From NCBI RefSeq assembly GCF_022370635.2, contig NZ_CP092362.2:4774001-4838000 (forward strand): DNA of 64,000 nt, in the 5' to 3' direction. Position 1 is the stretch's first letter; every line of letters starts with the position of its first letter. Both the position numbers and the translations under genes were made by a program. Source of the stretch: Mycolicibacterium crocinum (GTDB taxonomy: Bacteria; Actinomycetota; Actinomycetes; Mycobacteriales; Mycobacteriaceae). Under the pieces are notes generated by a model. It was not told where the DNA came from and did not search any database. It saw nothing but the letters and a program-made list of their open reading frames with translations. This document shows, in pieces, positions 1 to 8,284 of this stretch.

Positions 1-1
1 C

Positions 2-754
2 GCCCACCTGCCCTACGTCGGGTGGCTGAACTATCTGTTGGTGTGGGCGGTGTTCTATCAACTCGGGATTGCCTGGCAGGACGGCACTCTGTGCCGGCGC
101 GCGGCGATCGCGCTGGCGGTGCTGTCGGCGATCGTGGTGGTCGCACTGGTCACCGTCGGGCCCTACCCGGTCAGCATGATCGGCGTCGCGGGCGCAACCG
201 TGAACAACACCGGTCCGCCCAACCTCGCCCTCCTGGGGCTCGGCGGCGCGCAGGCCGGCGTGGCCCTGGCGCTGGCACCCACGGTGAATCGATTGGTGAA
301 ATCTGCTCGTACTCAACGAGTGCTGGCGATCGCCAACGACAACGTGATGGCGCTCTATCTGTGGCACATGGTTCCGGTGGTGATCGTCGCGCTCGCGGGG
401 TATCCGACCGGGCTGCTGCCGCAGCCCACGCTCGGTTCGGCGGCCTGGTGGTGGTTCCGGCTGGAGTGGGTCGCGATCCTGGCCGTCGTCGCGGCCGTGG
501 AACTGGTGCTGTTGTGGTGGGGTCGCAGGTTGTTCTCGGCGCCGCTGCCCACGGTTGGAGTCGCCATCCCGCCATGGCTCGGCGAAGTGCTGCTGTTCGC
601 GGGCACCGTGACCATCGCGGCGACGATCACCGTGTTCGCGACGCTCGGCTTCGCCCCGGCCGGGCGGTTCCCCATCGCAGCCGGTGTGGGGTTCGCCGTC
701 GGCGTCGCCCTGGTGGCGCTGGCGCCGGTCAGTATGCGTCGAAACCGAGTTTGA
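2..754 (+). CDS. Acyltransferase family 3 membrane protein, C-terminal part (cut by window edge)
   Basis: The reading frame is open from base 2 to a TGA at 752-754, so the true start lies outside the window. The roughly 250 residues seen are very hydrophobic, with about six membrane-spanning stretches, and include the segment MALYLWHMVPVVIV. An aromatic and His-containing helix of this kind is typical of the last third of the Acyltransferase_3 (OafA/YrhL) family. Family members transfer acyl groups to sugars or lipids at the inner membrane, but the substrate cannot be inferred from this part. The 3-prime end overlaps the convergent TauE/SafE gene by 26 bases. The family call is fairly firm; the acceptor is unknown. 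Confidence 0.7.
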   Translation, partial: AHLPYVGWLNYLLVWAVFYQLGIAWQDGTLCRRAAIALAVLSAIVVVALVTVGPYPVSMIGVAGATVNNTGPPNLALLGLGGAQAGVALALAPTVNRLVKSARTQRVLAIANDNVMALYLWHMVPVVIVALAGYPTGLLPQPTLGSAAWWWFRLEWVAILAVVAAVELVLLWWGRRLFSAPLPTVGVAIPPWLGEVLLFAGTVTIAATITVFATLGFAPAGRFPIAAGVGFAVGVALVALAPVSMRRNRV

Positions 755-1475
755 CCGCCAGCACCAGCCCGGCCACACCGATGAGGATCCGCAGCGGGGT
801 GCCCGGCGCATGCCGGACGATGATGGGGCCCAGCCGGGATCCGATCAGGCAGCCCGCACCCAGCGGGACCACCGCCAGCCAGTGCACTGGCGCGAATACC
901 GCGAACACCACTGCGGCAACGCAGTTCGCGAGCCCGAGCAGGATGTTCTTGGCGGCGTTGGCGTGGGCCAGGCTGTCGGCTCCGGCGTTGAGCAACAGGG
1001 CCAGGAACAGCACGCCGGCGGCGGCGCCGAAATAGCCGCCGTAGAGGGCGATTCCGAAGATGGCGAGCGCCTCGGCCACCACCACGGCCCGCCGGCGCCG
1101 ACCCGGATGCGGTGTGCCGCGCGGTGCGACGATCGCCACCGACGACAGCCCCAGCAGAATCGGCACCACCTTCTCGAAGGAGTCCGCCGGCGTGGTCAGC
1201 AGAAGTGCCGCGCCGGCGGCGCCGCCGGCAATCGTCACCGGCGCCATGCGCGCGATGAAGCGGCCCTGACCGACCAGTTCGGGTCGCGATCCCCACGCCG
1301 AGCCGACGCCGTTGAACACCAGGGCCACCGTGTTGGTCACGTTCGCCGTCACCGGCGGAAGCCCCACTGCCAGCAGGGCCGGATAGGTGGCCACCGATGC
1401 CAGGCCGGCGATGCTGCCCGTCAAACCCCCGAGCACACCGGCGATCAGCAAGGTGACGGCGTCCAGTGCGCTCAG
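729..1475 (-). CDS. Sulfite exporter TauE/SafE (DUF81) family membrane protein
   Basis: This is a polytopic membrane protein of about 248 residues. It has the family's two-half organisation: an N-terminal GGLTGSIAGLASVATYPALL stretch and a second glycine-rich repeat around GIALYGGYFGAAAGVLFLAL. The family moves small anions such as sulfite, sulfoacetate or other organosulfur compounds; the substrate here is unknown. The frame stays open far upstream, but that part overlaps proline dehydrogenase. The only well-placed start is a CTG at 1475-1473, seven bases after AGGAAGG and 14 bases after the proline dehydrogenase stop. No ATG, GTG or TTG lies between that stop and the first membrane helix. 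It probably forms the last gene of the pruA-pruB operon. Confidence 0.72.
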   Translation of the reverse strand: MSALDAVTLLIAGVLGGLTGSIAGLASVATYPALLAVGLPPVTANVTNTVALVFNGVGSAWGSRPELVGQGRFIARMAPVTIAGGAAGAALLLTTPADSFEKVVPILLGLSSVAIVAPRGTPHPGRRRRAVVVAEALAIFGIALYGGYFGAAAGVLFLALLLNAGADSLAHANAAKNILLGLANCVAAVVFAVFAPVHWLAVVPLGAGCLIGSRLGPIIVRHAPGTPLRILIGVAGLVLAVKLGFDAY

Positions 1476-1489
1476 GTGCGAGCCTTCCT

Positions 1490-2449
1490 CTAGCGATGTG
1501 TCAGTGCCCGCAGGAAGAAGATCAGGTTGGCGGGGCGTTCGGCAAGTCGGCGCACGAAGTACCCGTACCACTGCGTGCCGAACGGAACGTACACCCGAAC
1601 CCGGTTGCCCGCGACGGCCAGCCGGCGCTGCTCGTCGTCGCGAATACCGTAGAGCATCTGGTATTCGAATCGATCTGCGCCTCGGCCGAATTCGCGCGCC
1701 ATCTCCCCGGCCGCGGTGATCACCACGGGATCGTGCGAGGCGACCATCGGATACCCGGCGCCCGCCATCAGCGTGCGCAGGCATCGCAGGTAGGACTCGG
1801 TGACCTCACCGGCGTCGCGGTAAGCCACCGACGCCGGCTCGTCGTAGGCGCCCTTGCACAACCGGATCCGCGCACCGGCCGCCGCGAACTCGGCACAGTC
1901 GACCTCGCTGCGCTTGAGGTAGGCCTGCAGAACCGTTCCCAGCCAATCGAACTCGGTGCGCAACTCCCGCACGGTCGCCAACGTCGAGTCGGTGGTGGTG
2001 TGATCCTCGGCGTCGATGGTGACCCACGCGCCGACCTGCTGCGCCCGCTGGCAGATCGTGTGCGCGTTCTCGAACGCGATCTTGTCGCCGTCTTTTGGCA
2101 GCGCCTGGCCCAGCGCGGACAGTTTGAGCGACACCTCCAGCGGACGGATAGTCGCGGCATTCTCGGCCCGGGCGCCCAATGCGTCGAGCAGATGCAGGTA
2201 GGCCTGCACGGTGGCCTCGGCCGCGTCCGCGTCGGTGACGTCCTCACCCAGGTAGTCGATGCTGACCATGCGTTTGGAGTCGCGCAGCACGCCCACCGCG
2301 GCCAGTGCGTCGTCTGTCGTCTCCCCTGGCACGAATCGGCCCACCACGTCGCGCGCGATCGGCAGGCGTTGCATGTTGTGCTGCAACCGGTTTGAACGGC
2401 CGGCCGCCAGGATCGCCGGGCGAGCGACCCGGTTGAACAGGCCGCTCAT
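1490..2449 (-). CDS. pruB: Proline dehydrogenase
   Basis: A 319-residue FAD enzyme that oxidises proline to pyrroline-5-carboxylate, the first step of proline catabolism. The TIM-barrel family signature is clear: RLCKGAYDEPASVAY near the middle and a C-terminal RVYVPFGTQWYGYFVRRLAERP, where the two arginines bind the substrate carboxylate. The length matches the monofunctional actinobacterial type rather than the large bifunctional PutA. Its ATG overlaps the TGA of the upstream dehydrogenase gene (ATGA), so the two are translationally coupled, and the product of one enzyme is the substrate of the other. Expression is probably driven from the divergent promoter at 4081-4164. Confidence 0.93.
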   Translation of the reverse strand: MSGLFNRVARPAILAAGRSNRLQHNMQRLPIARDVVGRFVPGETTDDALAAVGVLRDSKRMVSIDYLGEDVTDADAAEATVQAYLHLLDALGARAENAATIRPLEVSLKLSALGQALPKDGDKIAFENAHTICQRAQQVGAWVTIDAEDHTTTDSTLATVRELRTEFDWLGTVLQAYLKRSEVDCAEFAAAGARIRLCKGAYDEPASVAYRDAGEVTESYLRCLRTLMAGAGYPMVASHDPVVITAAGEMAREFGRGADRFEYQMLYGIRDDEQRRLAVAGNRVRVYVPFGTQWYGYFVRRLAERPANLIFFLRALTHR

Positions 2450-4080
2450 CAGTCCGCCGCCATATGCGGATAAGTGTGATTGGTCGGCGGGACGAACGTC
2501 TCCTTGATCGAGCGCGCTGACGTCCAGCGCAGCAGGTTCAGCGGGGAGCCGGCCTTGTCGTTGGTGCCCGACGCCCGCGACCCGCCGAACGGCTGCTGCC
2601 CGACGACGGCGCCGGTCGGCTTGTCGTTGACGTAGAAGTTGCCCGCGGCGAAGCGCAACCGGTCGGCCGCCGCCTGGACGGCGGCCCGGTCGTCCGCGAT
2701 CACCGCACCGGTCAGCGCGTAGCGCGAGCCGCCGTCGACGACGTCGAGAACCGCGTCGAACTCGTCGTCGGGGTAGACGTGGACGGCCAGGATCGGGCCG
2801 AAGTACTCGGTAGAGAACGCCTCGTCGCTGGGATCGTCGGACAACAGAACGGTGGGGCGGACGAAATAGCCTTCGCTGTCGTCACATTCGCCGCCGACGG
2901 CGATGGTGATATGAGGCCCGCACTTCGCTCTTTCCAAAGCCCGAGCATTCTTGGCGAAGGCACGGCCATCGATGACGGCGCCACCGTAGTTCGACAGGTC
3001 GGTGACGTCGCCGTAGGTCAAAGCCTCTGTGGCGCCGAGGAACTCGTCACCCATCGTCTGCCACACCGATCGCGGGATGAACGCCCGCGACGCGGCCGAA
3101 CACTTCTGCCCCTGATAGTCGAACGCCCCGCGAATCAGCGCGGTGCGCAACACATCCGGGTTGGCCGAGCTGTGCGCGACCACGAAGTCCTTGCCGCCGG
3201 TCTCGCCCACCAGCCGCGGGTAGCTGTCGTAGTCGGTGATGCGGGACCCGACCTCACGCCACAGGTGCTGGAAGGTGGCGGTGGAACCGGTGAAGTGGAT
3301 ACCGGACAGCCGCCGGTCTGCCAGCACCACATCGGACACCGCGAACCCGTCGCCAGTGAGGAGATTGATCACCCCGGGCGGAAGGCCCGCCGCCTCGAGT
3401 AGCTGCATCGTCAGATAGGCCGCGAACGTCTGAGTGATCGACGGCTTCCACACCACGGTGTTGCCCATCAGCGCCGGCGCGGTCGGCAGGTTGGCGGCGA
3501 TGGCGGTGAAGTTGAACGGGGTGACGGCATAGACGAAGCCGTCCAGCGGACGGTAGTCGGTGCGGTTCCAGACGCCCGGGCTGCTGATCGGCTGCTGGGC
3601 CAGGATCTGCCGGGCGAAAGCGACGTTGAAGCGCCAGAAGTCGACCAGCTCGCAGGGGGCGTCGATCTCGGCCTGATAGGCGGTCTTGGACTGGCCCAGC
3701 ATGGTGGCCGCCGCGATCTTCTCCCGCCAGGGGCCGGCCAGCAGGTCGGCGGCGCGCAGGAACACCGCGGCGCGTTCGTCGAACGGGGTGGCGGCCCACT
3801 CGTGTTTGGCGGCCATCGCCGCGTCGACCGCCGCAGCGGCATCGGCTGCGGTGGCGTTGGACAGGCTGCCCAGCCGGGCGCTGTGCCGGTGCGGTTGCAC
3901 CACGTCGATGCGCTCGCCGTCGCCAAGGCGGTGACGGCCGCCGACGACGTGGGGCAGGTCGATGGGATTGGTGGACAGATCGTGCAGGGCCGCGGTGAGG
4001 CGGTCCCGTTCGGCGGATCCAGGCGCGTAGTCGTGAACCGGCTCGTTGGCCGGCGCGGGAACTTCGGTGCGGGCGTCCAT
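2449..4080 (-). CDS. pruA: 1-Pyrroline-5-carboxylate dehydrogenase
   Basis: A 543-residue NAD-dependent aldehyde dehydrogenase that converts glutamate semialdehyde to glutamate. The aldehyde dehydrogenase hallmarks are visible: the catalytic Glu motif VGETGGKDF, the nucleophilic Cys in YQGQKCSAASR, and the C-terminal PFGGSRASGTNDK segment typical of the P5CDH subfamily. I chose the ATG at 4080-4078 (MDARTEV). A longer frame to 4134 would run through the operator palindrome. The 543-residue length equals that recalled for M. tuberculosis RocA. It is the first gene of the operon pruA-pruB-(TauE/SafE) and is transcribed divergently from the regulator. Confidence 0.94.
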   Translation of the reverse strand: MDARTEVPAPANEPVHDYAPGSAERDRLTAALHDLSTNPIDLPHVVGGRHRLGDGERIDVVQPHRHSARLGSLSNATAADAAAAVDAAMAAKHEWAATPFDERAAVFLRAADLLAGPWREKIAAATMLGQSKTAYQAEIDAPCELVDFWRFNVAFARQILAQQPISSPGVWNRTDYRPLDGFVYAVTPFNFTAIAANLPTAPALMGNTVVWKPSITQTFAAYLTMQLLEAAGLPPGVINLLTGDGFAVSDVVLADRRLSGIHFTGSTATFQHLWREVGSRITDYDSYPRLVGETGGKDFVVAHSSANPDVLRTALIRGAFDYQGQKCSAASRAFIPRSVWQTMGDEFLGATEALTYGDVTDLSNYGGAVIDGRAFAKNARALERAKCGPHITIAVGGECDDSEGYFVRPTVLLSDDPSDEAFSTEYFGPILAVHVYPDDEFDAVLDVVDGGSRYALTGAVIADDRAAVQAAADRLRFAAGNFYVNDKPTGAVVGQQPFGGSRASGTNDKAGSPLNLLRWTSARSIKETFVPPTNHTYPHMAAD

Positions 4081-4113
4081 GCAGTTCAGGATGACGCGCC
4101 GGGCGGTCCAAAC

Positions 4114-4133
4114 TGTTGGCTGATCAGCCAACA
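4114..4133. promoter_or_regulatory. Perfect 20-bp palindrome between pruA and pruC, probable PruC operator
   Basis: TGTTGGCTGA is followed directly by its reverse complement, and two further base pairs match outside one mismatch on each side. The palindrome lies 33 bases upstream of the pruA start and 31 bases upstream of the pruC start. With a TAGAAT -10 box for pruC at 4151-4156, its right edge covers the expected pruC -35 region. The left edge covers the expected -35 region of the pruA promoter. One bound dimer could therefore control both promoters. PucR-type regulators of this family bind the shared intergenic region in mycobacteria; that this palindrome is the site is my inference. Confidence 0.75.
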
Positions 4134-4164
4134 ATTCGCACCTCGGCTAGTAGAATCGGACAAC

Positions 4165-5724
4165 ATGCGCGAGACCGGCGTCGGGCTGGGGCAGCTGGTG
4201 TTGGCCCTGGATGCCGCCCTGGTCCGGCTGGTCGAGGCACCACGCGGGTTGGACCGCCCGGTGCGCTCCGCCGCGTTGATCGACTCCGACGATGTGCGGC
4301 TTGGGCTGGCGGTCAGCGCCGGCTCGGCCGACGTGTTCTTCCTGCTCGGCATTTCCGACGCCGACGCACTGAGATGGCTGGACCGGCAGGTCGCCGCGCA
4401 CGGCTCCCCCGCGGCGATCTTCGTCAAGCAACCGTCCGAGGCCGTCGTCACCCGCGCCGTCGAGGCGGGCGCGGCCGTCGTCGCCGTCGATCCCAAAGCC
4501 CGGTGGGAGCGGCTCTACCGGTTGGTCAACCACGTCTTCGAACACCGGCGAACCGACGCGGTCACCGATTCCGGCACGGATCTGTTCGCGCTCGCCCAGT
4601 CCATCGCCGACCGCACCCACGGCATGGTCAGCATCGAGGATGCGCAATCGCACGTGCTGGCCTACTCGGCGTCCAACGATGAGGCCGACGAGCTGCGGAG
4701 GCTGTCGATCCTGGGCCGGGCGGGCCCGCCCGAGCATCTGCAATGGATCGCCCAGTGGGGCATCTTCGACCGGCTCCGGGCGGCTGCCGACGTCGTGAGG
4801 GTCGACGAGCGGCCCGAGTTGGGGCTGCGGCCGCGGCTGGCGATCGGCATCCACCGGCAAGGCGCACCCGGATACGACGGCACCATCTGGCTGCAGCAGG
4901 GCACCCGGCCGCTGGCCGACGACGCCGAGGAGGTGCTGCGCGGCGCGGCGGTGCTGGCGGCCCGGATCATGGCCCGACTGGCTGCCCGGCCGTCGGCGCA
5001 CTCGTTGGCCGTGCAGCAACTGCTCGGGCTGGCCGACGCCGACGACGCGGACGTCGCCGCGCTGGCCCGCGAGCTTCGCCTACCGCTCGACGGACGCGCC
5101 GCCGTGATCGGCTTTGTCGGCGCCGATGCCCAAGCTCGGGTTGCCGACGTACTGGCGTTGAGCGCCAGCGCTTTTCGCCCGGATGCGCAAGTGGCCGCCA
5201 ACGGATCCCGGGTCTACGTCCTACTGCCGGACTCCGGGCGCACCGCCGCGGTGGTGTCGTGGATCCGCGGCACCATCGGCGCGCTGCGCGCCGAACTCGG
5301 ACTGGACCTGCATGCGGTGATCGCCGCCCCGATCGCCGGGCTGGCCGCGGTCGCCGCCGCCCGCCGCGAGATCGACCGCGTCTTCGACAGCGCCGCACGC
5401 CACCCGGTGTTCGGTCAGGTCACCTCGCTGGCCGAGGCCCGCACCACGGTGCTGCTCGACGAGATCGTCACACTCGTCGCCGCCGATGCCCGCCTGGTGG
5501 ATCCGCGGGTGCGCGGACTCCGGGACACCGAGCCGATTCTGGCCGAGACGCTGCGGGTGTATCTGGACAGCTTCGGCGACGTGGCGGCCGCCGCGGCGGC
5601 GCTGCATGTCCACCCCAACACCGTCCGCTACCGGGTACGCCGCCTTGAACAGGTACTTTCCACCTCACTGAGCGATCCCGACGTCCGGCTACTACTGTCA
5701 CTAAGCCTGCGGGCAACCGCCTGA
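4165..5724 (+). CDS. pruC: PucR-family transcriptional regulator of proline catabolism
   Basis: A 519-residue regulator. The C-terminal PucR helix-turn-helix (HTH_30) is evident at about 455-515 in LRVYLDSFGDVAAAAAALHV and HPNTVRYRVRRLEQVL. The middle contains a GGDEF-like PucR regulatory region, and the N-terminal part (about 1-150) carries no motif I recognise. It is divergent from pruA, the same arrangement as the proline-activated regulator of M. tuberculosis and M. smegmatis. The ATG follows a TAGAAT box by eight bases, so the transcript is probably leaderless or nearly so. The likely role is activation of pruA-pruB when proline is present, plus autoregulation through the shared palindrome. 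Confidence 0.85.
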   Translation: MRETGVGLGQLVLALDAALVRLVEAPRGLDRPVRSAALIDSDDVRLGLAVSAGSADVFFLLGISDADALRWLDRQVAAHGSPAAIFVKQPSEAVVTRAVEAGAAVVAVDPKARWERLYRLVNHVFEHRRTDAVTDSGTDLFALAQSIADRTHGMVSIEDAQSHVLAYSASNDEADELRRLSILGRAGPPEHLQWIAQWGIFDRLRAAADVVRVDERPELGLRPRLAIGIHRQGAPGYDGTIWLQQGTRPLADDAEEVLRGAAVLAARIMARLAARPSAHSLAVQQLLGLADADDADVAALARELRLPLDGRAAVIGFVGADAQARVADVLALSASAFRPDAQVAANGSRVYVLLPDSGRTAAVVSWIRGTIGALRAELGLDLHAVIAAPIAGLAAVAAARREIDRVFDSAARHPVFGQVTSLAEARTTVLLDEIVTLVAADARLVDPRVRGLRDTEPILAETLRVYLDSFGDVAAAAAALHVHPNTVRYRVRRLEQVLSTSLSDPDVRLLLSLSLRATA

Positions 5725-5908
5725 TCGGCACCGTCAAGCAGCCGCGCCGCAGTTGTCGAGAAATTTTTTGACGAACCTGGTAACACTGTTGCATCTGTTG
5801 CCGATGAGGCTTTTGTCATGACTGGCTGTGAGGCCCGTCACGACACCAGAAACCTCGGTGAACCGGGCCCCCCGATCACCGTCGAACCACTGAGCACAAG
5901 GGGTCAGC

Positions 5909-6547
5909 ATGAAATACGTGGGTCGAGTGCTGGTGGCGATGATCGCCGCCGTCGCGGCGTTGTTCGTCGGGACAGGCACCTCGCACGCAGGTTTGGATAA
6001 CGAGCTGAGTCTGGTTGACGGCGGTGGCCGCACGATGACGGTTCAGCAGTGGGACACCTTCCTCAATGGTGTGTTCCCCCTGGACCGCAACCGGCTCACC
6101 CGTGAGTGGTTCCACTCCGGCAAGGCCGTCTACAGCGTGGTTGGCCCGGGTGCCGATGAGTTCGCGGGCACCTTGGAGCTGGGCTACCAGGTCGGCTTCC
6201 CGTGGTCACTCGGTGTGGGTATCAACTTCAGCTACACCACCCCCAACATCCTGCTCGACGATGTGAGCATCTCGCCGACCAACTTCAACCCGCTGGGCTC
6301 GGTGATCACCCCGAACCTGTTCCCGGGTGTGTCGATCAGCGCCGACCTGGGCAACGGCCCCGGTATCCAGGAAGTCGCCACCTTCTCCGTCGACGTCTCG
6401 GGCCCCAACGGCTCGGTCGCGGTGGCCAACGCCCACGGCACCGTCACCGGCGCCGCCGGCGGCGTGCTGCTGCGGCCCTTCGCCCGCCTGATCTCCAAGG
6501 CCGGCGACAGCGTCACCACCTACGGCGAACCCTGGAACATGAACTGA
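5909..6547 (+). CDS. MspA-family outer membrane porin
   Basis: A 212-residue precursor with a clear Sec signal peptide (MKYVGRVL...GTSHA, cleavage after residue 27). The 185-residue mature protein begins GLDNELSLVDGGGRT, as MspA does. MspA homologues form octameric pores in the mycolate outer membrane for small hydrophilic solutes. The constriction residues Asp90 and Asp91 are present in NILLDD. The third acidic residue of MspA (Asp93) is replaced by Ser in LDDVSIS, and the loop after it is one residue longer. The signature C-terminus TTYGEPWNMN is intact. AAGGGG lies six bases before the ATG. A TTGACG at 5768-5773 could be a -35 element. The gene is monocistronic and ends at a hairpin shared with the convergent aminotransferase gene. 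Confidence 0.95.
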   Translation: MKYVGRVLVAMIAAVAALFVGTGTSHAGLDNELSLVDGGGRTMTVQQWDTFLNGVFPLDRNRLTREWFHSGKAVYSVVGPGADEFAGTLELGYQVGFPWSLGVGINFSYTTPNILLDDVSISPTNFNPLGSVITPNLFPGVSISADLGNGPGIQEVATFSVDVSGPNGSVAVANAHGTVTGAAGGVLLRPFARLISKAGDSVTTYGEPWNMN

Positions 6548-6574
6548 CGGTTCGTCTCTGACCCCCGCTTGGGT

Positions 6575-6602
6575 GGAGCGGCTGGCTCAGGCCAGCCGCT
6601 CC
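6575..6602. terminator. Bidirectional hairpin terminator between porin and aminotransferase genes
   Basis: A perfect 12-bp stem (GGAGCGGCTGGC and its complement) closes a four-base loop TCAG. It lies 28 bases after the porin stop. The stop codon of the convergent aminotransferase gene begins in the loop, so the right arm is coding for that gene. There is no long T-tract on either strand, as is common for mycobacterial intrinsic terminators. It could serve both genes. Confidence 0.65.
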
Positions 6603-7693
6603 GCCGCGGCGGCGATACGTTCGTCCGTCGCGGTCAGAGCCACCCGAACGTGCTGAGCGCCCCGGGCCCCGTAGAACTCGCCGGGGGCGACGAGGATGCC
6701 ACGCTCGGCCAGCCACGCCAGCGTCGTCCGGCACGGTTCGCCCCGAGTGGCCCACAGATACAGACCCGCCTCGGAGTGGTCGACAGTGAAGCCCGCCGAC
6801 CGCATCGCGGCCAGCATGACCTCGCGGCGGCGCGCATAGCGCTGCCGCTGTTCGAGTTCATGGGCATCGTCGTCGAGAGCGGCCACCATCGCCGCCTGGA
6901 TGGGGCCCGGCACCATCATCCCGGCGTGCTTGCGCACCTCTAGCAGCTCGGCGACGACCTCGGGATCCCCGGCGACGAACCCGGCGCGATATCCCGCCAG
7001 CGACGAGCTCTTCGACAGCGAGTGCACGGCCAGTAGACCGGTGTGGTCGCCGTCGCTGACCGAGGGATGCAGCACCGAGGTCGGCTCTTCTTCCCAGGCC
7101 AGTCCCAGATAGCACTCGTCGGACACCACGAGCGTGCCGCGCTCGCGGGCCCACTCGACGACCTTGCGGAGGTGGTCGCGGCCCAGCACCTTGCCGGTCG
7201 GGTTGCTCGGCGAGTTGATGAACACGACGGCGGGCGACTCCGGGCCGAGTTGGGTCACCGAGTCGGCCGGGATGACGCGTGCGCCGGCCAGCCGCGCAGC
7301 GACGTCGTAGGTCGGATAGGCCAGCTCAGGAACGACGACCAAGTCGTCGGCGCCCAAGCCCAGCAGAGTCGGGAGCCAGGCGATCAGCTCCTTGGTGCCG
7401 ATCACCGGCAGGACGGCCCGCTCGGGCAGTCCGGTGATGCCGTAGCGGCGATCCAGCGCGGCCACCGCCGAGGCCCGCAGAGCGGGCGTGCCGGCCGTGG
7501 TCGGATAACCCGGTGCCGAACTGGCCGCGGCCAAGGCGGCACGGATGACCTCGGCTACGTCATCTACGGGGGTGCCCACCGACAGGTCGACGATGCCGCC
7601 CGGGTGGGCCCGCGCGGTGGCCGTCACCTCGGCGAGGGTGTCCCACGGGAAAACCGGCAGCGTCCGGGAGACCGGACGCTGCCGTACGCGCAA
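6587..7693 (-). CDS. dapC: PLP-dependent aminotransferase, probable N-succinyldiaminopimelate aminotransferase
   Basis: A 368-residue fold-type I aminotransferase. Visible are the substrate-binding segment FINSPSNPTGKVL, SDECYLGLAW, and the PLP lysine in HSLSKSSSLAGYRAGF (about Lys228). Close homologues next to fdxC in actinobacteria are annotated as DapC, acting in the succinylase branch of lysine and diaminopimelate synthesis; the substrate was not proved from sequence. The best start is a TTG at 7693, 15 bases after the fdxC stop. No ATG or GTG occurs before the conserved LPVFPWDTL, so the first residues are uncertain. It is co-transcribed with fdxC. Its last codons form one arm of the terminator shared with the porin gene. 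Confidence 0.85.
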   Translation of the reverse strand: MRVRQRPVSRTLPVFPWDTLAEVTATARAHPGGIVDLSVGTPVDDVAEVIRAALAAASSAPGYPTTAGTPALRASAVAALDRRYGITGLPERAVLPVIGTKELIAWLPTLLGLGADDLVVVPELAYPTYDVAARLAGARVIPADSVTQLGPESPAVVFINSPSNPTGKVLGRDHLRKVVEWARERGTLVVSDECYLGLAWEEEPTSVLHPSVSDGDHTGLLAVHSLSKSSSLAGYRAGFVAGDPEVVAELLEVRKHAGMMVPGPIQAAMVAALDDDAHELEQRQRYARRREVMLAAMRSAGFTVDHSEAGLYLWATRGEPCRTTLAWLAERGILVAPGEFYGARGAQHVRVALTATDERIAAAAERLA

Positions 7694-7707
7694 TGGGACG
7701 CGAGCCG

Positions 7708-8031
7708 TCAGTCCTCTTCCTTCGGCGGCAGATCCTTGACCACCTGCGGGTCGTTGTCGGTCTGGCCGACCTTGGAGGCACCGCCCGGCGAACCGAGTTC
7801 AGCGAAGAAGTCGGCGTTGATCTGGGTGTACTGCGACCACTGATCCGGGACGTCGTCCTCGTAGTAGATCGCCTCGACGGGGCAGACCGGCTCGCACGCG
7901 CCGCAGTCGACGCACTCGTCGGGGTGGATGAACAACATGCGCGCGCCCTCGTAGATGCAGTCGACCGGGCACTCCTCAATACATGCCTTGTCCTTGATGT
8001 CGACGCAGGGTTCGGCGATCACGTACGTCAC
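7708..8031 (-). CDS. fdxC: Seven-iron ferredoxin FdxC
   Basis: A 107-residue ferredoxin carrying one [3Fe-4S] and one [4Fe-4S] cluster. Cysteines at 9, 17 and 50 fit the three-iron cluster; Cys21, 40, 43 and 46 fit the four-iron cluster, with Cys25 left over, the usual pattern of 7Fe ferredoxins. The acidic C-terminal tail (DNDPQVVKDLPPKEED) is typical of mycobacterial FdxC. The start is GTG at 8031, eight bases after GAGGAG. It heads a two-gene operon with the aminotransferase. It probably donates electrons to redox enzymes; the partner is not shown by context. Confidence 0.93.
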   Translation of the reverse strand: MTYVIAEPCVDIKDKACIEECPVDCIYEGARMLFIHPDECVDCGACEPVCPVEAIYYEDDVPDQWSQYTQINADFFAELGSPGGASKVGQTDNDPQVVKDLPPKEED

Positions 8032-8195
8032 TTGAGGTTCTCCTCGGTCTGCTCTATTCGGTGTGGCTGTAGGTACCGCAGGGCTACTGGGAACGCCTAG
8101 TATCCGATGCCGGTGACCGGATAGCCGACTCAGTGTGCCCTAACTTGTCGGCCATCGGAGCATCGGTCCACACAAGGTGTTCCGCGCGGTTACTG

Positions 8196-8213
8196 ATACT
8201 AGACGTCTCGTAT
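8196..8213. promoter_or_regulatory. 18-bp near-palindrome in the fdxC upstream region
   Basis: The site reads ATACTAGACGTCTCGTAT, with 16 of 18 positions symmetric around an AGACGTCT core. On the fdxC strand it follows directly after TAATAT (8218-8213), which fits a mycobacterial -10 box, so it would cover the transcription start. That is a typical repressor position, about 165 bases before the fdxC GTG. No regulator gene lies next to it. The rest of the 253-base gap 8032-8284 shows no open reading frame I would defend. Confidence 0.4.
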
Positions 8214-8284
8214 ATTAGCGAGCTATACCCGCCACGGCCGCGACGACACCGCGGGCCGAGTCAACGGGTGAAAAACGTCGGCCG

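Noticed and set aside
1475..1784. N-terminal extension of the TauE/SafE protein to an upstream ATG
   Set aside because: The extra 103 codons lie inside proline dehydrogenase in another frame and give an Arg/Gly-rich non-conserved sequence.
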